Below, one piece after another: positions 44,574 through 50,223 of a stretch of 50,223 bases of DNA. The notes under the pieces are model-generated. The model was not told the origin of the DNA. It did not search any database and was given only the letters and a program-made list of their open reading frames with translations. Source of the stretch: Gammaproteobacteria bacterium (GTDB taxonomy: Bacteria > Pseudomonadota > Gammaproteobacteria > GRL18); contig JADGEK010000028.1 in the NCBI GenBank assembly GCA_016744395.1, forward strand, positions 1 through 50,223. Reading direction: 5' to 3'. The translations under genes were made by a program, and so were the position numbers. Position 1 is the first letter of the stretch; each line of letters starts with the position of its first letter.

Positions 44574-45701
44574 ATGAAAATACCATTCAATAAACCATCT
44601 CTTACAGGTAAAGAACTTTTTTACATTGCTGAAGCAGTGATTGAGAATCATTTATCTGGCGATGGTAAATTTACTGAAATGTGTCATCAATGGTTTGAAG
44701 AAACACTGCCTTGTAATAAGGCGCTGTTAACTCACTCATGTACTGCAGCATTGGAAATGGCGGCCATTTTATGTGATATCCAGCCAGGTGATGAAGTTAT
44801 TATGCCTTCGTTTACTTTTGTCTCGACTGCAAATGCTTTTGTTTTACGAGGGGCAAAAATTATCTTTGTTGATATAAGGCCAGATACCCTCAATATTGAT
44901 GAAAACCTGATTGAAGCGGCTATCACCCATAAAACTAAAGCGATAGTACCTGTTCATTATGCTGGTGTTGGCTGTAATATGGATAAAATTATGTCTATCG
45001 CCAAGCAATATAATCTTTTCGTAATCGAAGATGCTGCGCAGGCTATGATGTCGTATTACAAAGGTAAAGCCTTAGGCACTATTGGTGATTTAGGGACGTT
45101 CAGTTTTCATGAAACTAAAAATTACAATTGTGGTGAAGGCGGGGTTTTATTAATCAATAATGAGTCTCTTGCTGAACGAGCTGAAATAATCAGAGAAAAA
45201 GGAACTAATCGCTCAAAGTTTTTTCGTGGAGAAGTCGATAAATATACCTGGGTTGATATTGGTTCAAGCTTTTTACCCAGTGAGTTAAATGCTGCCTACC
45301 TTTATGCTCAGTTAGAAAATGCTGAGAACATTAACAAGAATAGAAAGCAAAGCTGGAAACAGTATTATGAGGCTCTAAAGGGAATTGATGGTATTGATAT
45401 TGCTGAATTATCACCCGATGATTCATATTATAATGGACATATCTTTCACTTTAAAACAAAAAGTCCAGCTGAACGTAATGATTTAATCCAATTTTTGAGA
45501 AACAAGGATATTACAGGTCTTTTTCATTATATACCTTTACATTCATCACCTGCAGGAATTAAATATGGAAAAGTCCATGGCACCATGACAGTAACAGACA
45601 AAGTTGCTGATACATTACTGCGCCTTCCCATGTATTATGAGTTAACTGAGCAAGAGATTCAGGCTGTAGTTAGTGCTATTTTCGAGTTTTATGGTATTTA
45701 A
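44574..45701 (+). CDS. wecE: dTDP-4-amino-4,6-dideoxygalactose transaminase
   Basis: The 375-residue PLP enzyme of the DegT/DnrJ/EryC1 family closely follows E. coli WecE (RffA): SCTAALEMAAILCDIQPGDE, MPSFTFVSTANAFVLRG, and FSFHETKNYNCGEGG with the PLP-binding Lys182. It aminates dTDP-4-keto-6-deoxyglucose to dTDP-Fuc4N using glutamate. RmlA, which supplies dTDP-glucose, is encoded at 37341, but no RmlB is in view. The gene is 36 bases before the GT39 gene, on the same strand. Confidence 0.93.
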   Translation: MKIPFNKPSLTGKELFYIAEAVIENHLSGDGKFTEMCHQWFEETLPCNKALLTHSCTAALEMAAILCDIQPGDEVIMPSFTFVSTANAFVLRGAKIIFVDIRPDTLNIDENLIEAAITHKTKAIVPVHYAGVGCNMDKIMSIAKQYNLFVIEDAAQAMMSYYKGKALGTIGDLGTFSFHETKNYNCGEGGVLLINNESLAERAEIIREKGTNRSKFFRGEVDKYTWVDIGSSFLPSELNAAYLYAQLENAENINKNRKQSWKQYYEALKGIDGIDIAELSPDDSYYNGHIFHFKTKSPAERNDLIQFLRNKDITGLFHYIPLHSSPAGIKYGKVHGTMTVTDKVADTLLRLPMYYELTEQEIQAVVSAIFEFYGI

Positions 45702-45737
45702 AAAGAAGGGATTTTTAATATCAAGGAATTAGGAATT

Positions 45738-47378
45738 ATGCAAGTACCTCGACAGTATTTTAATTATGTAATTTATATATTACTGATATCATTTGTCATT
45801 ACACTGTATTTCATCAGCGGACCCCAAAATGAATTTTGGTGGTCTGATGAGTCCAGACATGCAATGGATGGTGTCTTTTTCTATGATTTTTTTCGATATT
45901 TACCTTTCGATCACTTAAGAGCTTATCTTGAGGAATACATTGTTCGTTTCCCCGCACTGAGCTTTACCTGGAATTTACCCTTTTTTGCATTAGTTGAAGC
46001 TCCCTTTTTTGCACTCTTTGGTGTCAATGTTTTTACCGCACAAATGGTGGTATTAGGTTTTGCCTGTGTACTTAGTATTGCAATGCATAAATGGAGTCAA
46101 GAATTTGTAAATCCCATTACAGCAGCCTTAGCTGTAATGCTGTTTTTTCTCAATGATACCACTCTATTATGGATGCGTTCTGTAATGCTGGAAATTCCAG
46201 CATTAACTATGATGCTGTTATTTATATTAGCATTTAAGCAGTACATCCATTCACCTGCTTATAAATGGGCAATTTTGACTGGTTGTTTATGTTTTTCTAT
46301 GTTGATGACCAAGCAGACAACACTTTTTTTCTTACCCGTCATCATTATTTATGCTTGGTATAACAAAAAATTATCCACACTTTGGGACAAACATTCATGG
46401 CCAGCGTACGTGCTTATTTTAACTGGCATACTTGTCATTGCCATTCATGCATTAACCATTGGTAAAAGCGGCTTTACCAGTGTTTCAAATACCTCTTCTA
46501 ATATTATACAAGTGCTTCTATTTCAAAGAGTACCTTTAATGCTAAAGGTTATCTCTCAGGTTTTTTCATGGCCTATTCTATTGCTTTCGATTACTGGTAT
46601 AGTTTTAGGTTTTATAAATGGAGAAAAAAGGAAAATTGTATTTCTTTTATCATGGCTAGTTTTTGGCATTCTGTTTATTTCATTTTTATCCAGCCTTTCA
46701 GGTAATATTGCCCGATACTGTATTTATATCGCCCCACCTTTGTATTTGTTGGCTTTGTTATCGATAGATTTTTATCGCAAAGGTAGTAGACCATATTATA
46801 TATTTACTGGTTTATCTGTCTGTTTATTAGTCTGGAGTGCTTATTCTGCATTACAGCAGACGCAACCCTATTTGAAAGGCTATAAAGAAATCGCTAAATA
46901 TGTACATGAATTACCTGACAAAAGGCCCGTTATGTTTTGTTGTAACCATGATGGCAATTATATTTTTTCAATACGCTCTCTGGATCAGGAACATAATTCT
47001 ATTACATTAAGAGCAGATAAAATGCTGGTTTCAATTGTCATAACTCCAGGACGCGGGGTAATATCTCATACTTCCAACCAGGAGCAGATAGTTGATTTGT
47101 TGGATTCTTATGGCGTGGGATATCTGGTCATAGAGGAAGGCACCTATCCTGAGGTGAAAGAATTTGAAATGCTGAGAAAGGTAGTGCGTGGAAAACAGTT
47201 TGAAAAATTGAGAACATTCACGACCTCTTCTTCTGATGGTTCCTATAAAGGATGGGCTTATGATGATGGCATTATTGTCAATATCTATCGTTATCAAGAT
47301 GCCAAAGAGATTAAAGATGGGAAAATTTCAATTCCATTGCCAAGGTTTGGACGTGAAGTAACATTAGAAATAAAGTAA
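45738..47378 (+). CDS. GT39/ArnT-like membrane glycosyltransferase
   Basis: The 546-residue protein has about 11-12 hydrophobic helices and a C-terminal soluble part. The first periplasmic loop has WWSDESRHAMDG, where Asp-Glu matches the catalytic region of dolichyl- or undecaprenyl-phosphate-dependent GT-C enzymes (ArnT, PMT family). It should transfer a sugar from undecaprenyl phosphate to a periplasmic acceptor. The AGGAATT ribosome binding site is good. It lies between wecE and the AsnB-like gene and may use a 4-amino sugar. Confidence 0.82.
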   Translation: MQVPRQYFNYVIYILLISFVITLYFISGPQNEFWWSDESRHAMDGVFFYDFFRYLPFDHLRAYLEEYIVRFPALSFTWNLPFFALVEAPFFALFGVNVFTAQMVVLGFACVLSIAMHKWSQEFVNPITAALAVMLFFLNDTTLLWMRSVMLEIPALTMMLLFILAFKQYIHSPAYKWAILTGCLCFSMLMTKQTTLFFLPVIIIYAWYNKKLSTLWDKHSWPAYVLILTGILVIAIHALTIGKSGFTSVSNTSSNIIQVLLFQRVPLMLKVISQVFSWPILLLSITGIVLGFINGEKRKIVFLLSWLVFGILFISFLSSLSGNIARYCIYIAPPLYLLALLSIDFYRKGSRPYYIFTGLSVCLLVWSAYSALQQTQPYLKGYKEIAKYVHELPDKRPVMFCCNHDGNYIFSIRSLDQEHNSITLRADKMLVSIVITPGRGVISHTSNQEQIVDLLDSYGVGYLVIEEGTYPEVKEFEMLRKVVRGKQFEKLRTFTTSSSDGSYKGWAYDDGIIVNIYRYQDAKEIKDGKISIPLPRFGREVTLEIK

Positions 47379-47488
47379 CAATACTCTAACCTGTAAACAA
47401 ACTGGAATTATAGTATAAGTTCACTACATTAGTTAAAATAACTTTATTTTATTGGATAAATGAAAAGCAAGCAGAATAAGGGCTTATA

Positions 47489-49339
47489 ATGACAGGTTTA
47501 TGCGGCTACTATCAAAAAAACAATCATAATACAGCTGATGACTCAGTGATAACGGCTATGCTCGACAGGGTAACAAGACAAAAGTCCCTACAAAGAACCC
47601 ATGCTTTTAATACGAATCATGCCAATATATCCGCTTTAGCTGTTGCAAATTTTACTCAACAAGCCATTTATAATACACCTGAACTGATGGTGGCCTGCTC
47701 TGGACATATAAGCTGGGAACAGGAATCCTTTAAAGAACTTGCTCGCCACAAAGGAAATGCAGCAGTTATCGCCCAATTATATCGGAAAAATGACACTGAC
47801 CTTTTCCAACACATTCATGGTGATTTCTCATTAGCAATTATAGACTGGGTAGATGATAAAACAATTCTGGCCATTGACCGAATGGGCATCCAGCGTCTTT
47901 GTTTTCATGCTTCTGGTGACTCAATTATTTATTCTTCTGATATACAGGCTCTTTTTGCTCATCCAGCAATGTCTAAAACGCTTTCTGAACAAGGTATTTT
48001 TAATTATTTTTATTTCCATATGGTGCCTTCTCCAGGTTCCATATACAAGGGTGTGGAAAAGTTATTACCTGGACAATACGCTGTTTTTTCTAAGGGAAAT
48101 ATTTCGCGACATTTTTACTGGGAAATTGATTATCATGACAGTAACCCCGACTCCTTAGAAAATTTAAATAATCAATTTGGCAAAATACTCAGAAAATCAG
48201 TCCGTTCACGGCTTATAGAGCCATCAACTGGCGCTTTTTTAAGCGGTGGTCTTGACAGCTCAACCATGTCAGGGATATTAAGTGAATTACAAGATACAGC
48301 CAACACTTTTTCTATTGGCTTTGATGCCGATGGTTATGATGAAACCCCTTTTGCAAGGAGAGTGGCAAAGCATTTCAATACCAATCACCATGAGTACTAT
48401 GTGACCCCCAAAGATGTCCTTGATGCTATCCCATTAATTGCACAAACCTATGACGAACCTTTTGGCAACGCTTCGGCCATACCAGCTTATTATTGTGCTA
48501 AATTTGCAAAAGAGCACGGAATTAACACTATGATTGGCGGCGATGGTGGTGATGAAATCTTTGCTGGCAACGAGCGTTATTCCAAACAAAAAATTTTTGA
48601 GGCTTATGAGCATATACCTACGATATTTCGAAAAGCAATTTTAGACCCTCTTTTTCTCAAAACACCTGGAGCAACTTCACTACCATTGATAAAAAAAGTT
48701 AACAGCTATATTAAACAGGCTAACATACCTTTACCTGCGCGACTTGAAACCTATAACTTTCTTAACCAGACACCTATTGAGAACATTTTTAACAAAGATT
48801 TTTTATCTGAGATTAATAAGCAATGGCCTATCGAGATGCTTAATGAGACCTATACTCGAACGAGTTCTGAAAATACACTGCATAAAATGTTGCATTTGGA
48901 TATGAAGGTTACTATTGCTGACAATGATATTCGAAAAGTTAATACAATGTGCTCCCTTGCTGGAGTTGATGTGGTTTATCCCTTTTTAGATGATGATATG
49001 GTTAATTTTGCAGCCACAGTTCCCCCGCAGTTAAAAATCAAGCAGGATAAACTCCGCTTTTTTTTCAAACAGGCGATGGCTGATTTTCTACCTGATGAGA
49101 CAATTAATAAGCAAAAACATGGTTTTGGTCTACCTTTTGGGATTTGGATGAAAGAATACAAACCATTGCATGATTTAGCCAGAGAAAGCCTCACCTCATT
49201 GGAAAAAAGAGGCTACTTTAATAAAAGTTATATAGAGAAGCTATGGAAGCATCATGAAGGCGAACATAGCTCATATTATGGTGTGATGATCTGGGTAATG
49301 ATGATGTTTGAGCAATGGCTGTCTGCAAAAGAGCCATAA
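47489..49339 (+). CDS. AsnB-like amidotransferase/synthase with Thr at the Cys2 position
   Basis: The 616-residue protein has a class-II amidotransferase-like N-terminal domain (to about 210) and a synthetase domain with PP-loop FLSGGLDSS (250-258), GGDGGDEIFAGN near 350, and KHGFGLPFGIW near the C-terminus. It starts MTGLCGYYQK; aligned with MCGIxG the catalytic Cys2 is Thr, and the nearby Cys5 sits where AsnB has Phe or Ala. Glutaminase activity is therefore doubtful. Otherwise it is the type common in exosortase loci and could amidate a uronic acid of the polymer. It overlaps no other gene and converges with the TPR gene 19 bases later. Confidence 0.85.
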   Translation: MTGLCGYYQKNNHNTADDSVITAMLDRVTRQKSLQRTHAFNTNHANISALAVANFTQQAIYNTPELMVACSGHISWEQESFKELARHKGNAAVIAQLYRKNDTDLFQHIHGDFSLAIIDWVDDKTILAIDRMGIQRLCFHASGDSIIYSSDIQALFAHPAMSKTLSEQGIFNYFYFHMVPSPGSIYKGVEKLLPGQYAVFSKGNISRHFYWEIDYHDSNPDSLENLNNQFGKILRKSVRSRLIEPSTGAFLSGGLDSSTMSGILSELQDTANTFSIGFDADGYDETPFARRVAKHFNTNHHEYYVTPKDVLDAIPLIAQTYDEPFGNASAIPAYYCAKFAKEHGINTMIGGDGGDEIFAGNERYSKQKIFEAYEHIPTIFRKAILDPLFLKTPGATSLPLIKKVNSYIKQANIPLPARLETYNFLNQTPIENIFNKDFLSEINKQWPIEMLNETYTRTSSENTLHKMLHLDMKVTIADNDIRKVNTMCSLAGVDVVYPFLDDDMVNFAATVPPQLKIKQDKLRFFFKQAMADFLPDETINKQKHGFGLPFGIWMKEYKPLHDLARESLTSLEKRGYFNKSYIEKLWKHHEGEHSSYYGVMIWVMMMFEQWLSAKEP

Positions 49340-49358
49340 ATATCGAAATATTTACGGC

Positions 49359-49952
49359 TTATATGCTTTTTGGGGGTGTTTCTATCTTCTTCAGTTTCCT
49401 TTTGATTGCACGTGAATTCGGGTTTGCTTTCAGCCCTAACTCAAGAATTTTTCGTGCTTCTTCTGCTTGATCACTTTTAAGGTACAACTTGGACAGCTTG
49501 GTATAAGCTGGGATATAATCCTGTTTTTCCTGAATTGCAAGTTGGTAGTGCTTAATAGCTTGAGCTATATTTCCCTGTTTATTTAAAGCCCATGCCCAGC
49601 GAGTGTGGAGTTCAGGATACAACAAACATTTATTTTTAGCAGGGCAGGATTTCGACACATACTCCATCTGGTGCGTGACTTCACGGAGCCAGTTATCTTT
49701 CTGAACTTTATCTATAGCCCCTTTAAATTTATATTCTGCAAAAACCCCTTGGCAATAATGGTGCATATGTATAAAAGTGCTGCCAAAGGTCTTTTTCCAT
49801 TTTTTCCAATTATGTGGGCTCTCAGCAGAAAGATTTCTATCCTTACAGTATTGCGGTAACAAATGAGTGTTCTGTCTCCAGCCTGTACCAGCCATAGAAC
49901 TCTGCCATGCTTGTACTGTAAAAAGAATAACAATGATCAGAACTGTACGCAT
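49359..49952 (-). CDS. Secreted protein with C-terminal TPR repeats
   Basis: The 197-residue protein has a signal peptide (TVLIIVILFTVQAWQSSMAG), then a region with four Cys (YCKDR, HHYCQG, CPAKNKCLLYP) that could form disulfides, and two to three TPR motifs over 115-190 (WALNKQGNIAQAIKHYQLAI; AYTKLSKLYLKSDQAEEARK). It probably acts as a periplasmic binding module in polymer or protein export. It converges with the AsnB-like gene. It is not similar to PrsT outside the TPRs. Confidence 0.75.
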   Translation of the reverse strand: MRTVLIIVILFTVQAWQSSMAGTGWRQNTHLLPQYCKDRNLSAESPHNWKKWKKTFGSTFIHMHHYCQGVFAEYKFKGAIDKVQKDNWLREVTHQMEYVSKSCPAKNKCLLYPELHTRWAWALNKQGNIAQAIKHYQLAIQEKQDYIPAYTKLSKLYLKSDQAEEARKILELGLKANPNSRAIKRKLKKIETPPKSI

Positions 49953-50223
49953 AACGGCTCTCTACGTTTAGTTTTAAATATAATTATATATTATTTAAGT
50001 AAATATTGAGAATACTTATCTTAGGTTATAATTAGAAAAGATAAGCTTTTCATTCCCCTGTCCAATTAATAAAATTGAGATAGTTGACTTTTATGATTAT
50101 AGCTTTTATTCTTCTTCAACTCTACTTTTCATCATTTACACAAGAGAAAATGCTACCAATATGGAACTCCAATATATAGCTGACATAACTGCAAGATCCA
50201 TTTTAGGAGACCATAATATAGCA

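Noticed and set aside
50161..50223. ATG opening a frame to the window edge
   Set aside because: Only 21 codons are visible, with no ribosome binding site at a proper distance.

Overview
This window looks like the chromosome of an AT-rich Gram-negative gammaproteobacterium. The left edge has the conserved order tRNA-Tyr, tRNA-Gly, tRNA-Thr, tuf seen in enteric and related gammaproteobacteria. There is a set of KDO (lipopolysaccharide core sugar) genes, a PEP-CTERM/exosortase protein-sorting system, and a very large surface-polysaccharide locus. I cannot name a genus; marine sulfur- or methane-oxidising gammaproteobacteria carry comparable loci. All positions and motif matches come from reading by eye; no database search was run.

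Layout. 1-705: start of tuf, three tRNAs and their promoter, all on the minus strand. 789-5527: trypsin-like protease, divergent PrsT TPR protein, one PEP-CTERM substrate. 5761-9032: minus-strand operon of a radical SAM protein plus kdsC, kdsB and kdsD. 9165-9332: a 55-residue Arg-rich protein missed by ordinary length cut-offs. 9577-13154: ExeA-like ATPase, then UDP-GlcNAc dehydrogenase (tviB/wbpO) and 4-epimerase (tviC/wbpP), which together supply UDP-GalNAcA. 13309-17074: an operon with a Tat-signal protein, a PqqD-like protein, an HPr-kinase-like protein, a nucleotidyltransferase and an unknown membrane protein (an 'HPr-rel-A'-type cassette). 17531-21559: a polytopic protein with three VanZ-like repeats, EpsI-like protein and exosortase. 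21826-35047: minus-strand polysaccharide assembly and decoration genes (esterase, glycosyltransferases, two sulfotransferases, MBOAT O-acyltransferase with SGNH partner, deacetylase, Wzx flippase, asparagine-synthase-like protein). 35230-49339: mainly plus-strand genes (sulfatase-fold enzyme, RmlA, glycosyltransferases, acyltransferase, CapK-like adenylate former, CapA-like protein, AglD-like membrane protein, WecE, GT39, AsnB-like) with one reversed ATP-grasp gene. 49359-49952: small TPR protein.

How it fits together. The genes imply an exopolysaccharide or capsule containing GalNAcA and possibly a 4-amino-4,6-dideoxy sugar, decorated by sulfate, acetyl and perhaps amide or amino-acid groups. 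Exosortase-sorted PEP-CTERM protein is made alongside. The export machinery (Wza, Wzc), a clear Wzy polymerase, an initiating sugar-phosphate transferase and the PrsK/PrsR regulators are not in the window.

The most interesting signal is regulatory. Three minus-strand genes (the PEP-CTERM gene, the 55-residue protein and the Tat-signal protein heading the HPr-rel-A-type operon) each have a GG-N10-GC sigma-54-like promoter. Each also has, about 73-85 bases further upstream and in the same orientation, a box close to GTGTCA-N6-TTTACA. This suggests one sigma-54/enhancer-binding-protein regulon joining the PEP-CTERM protein to the unexplained HPr-rel-A-type cassette and the small Arg-rich protein.
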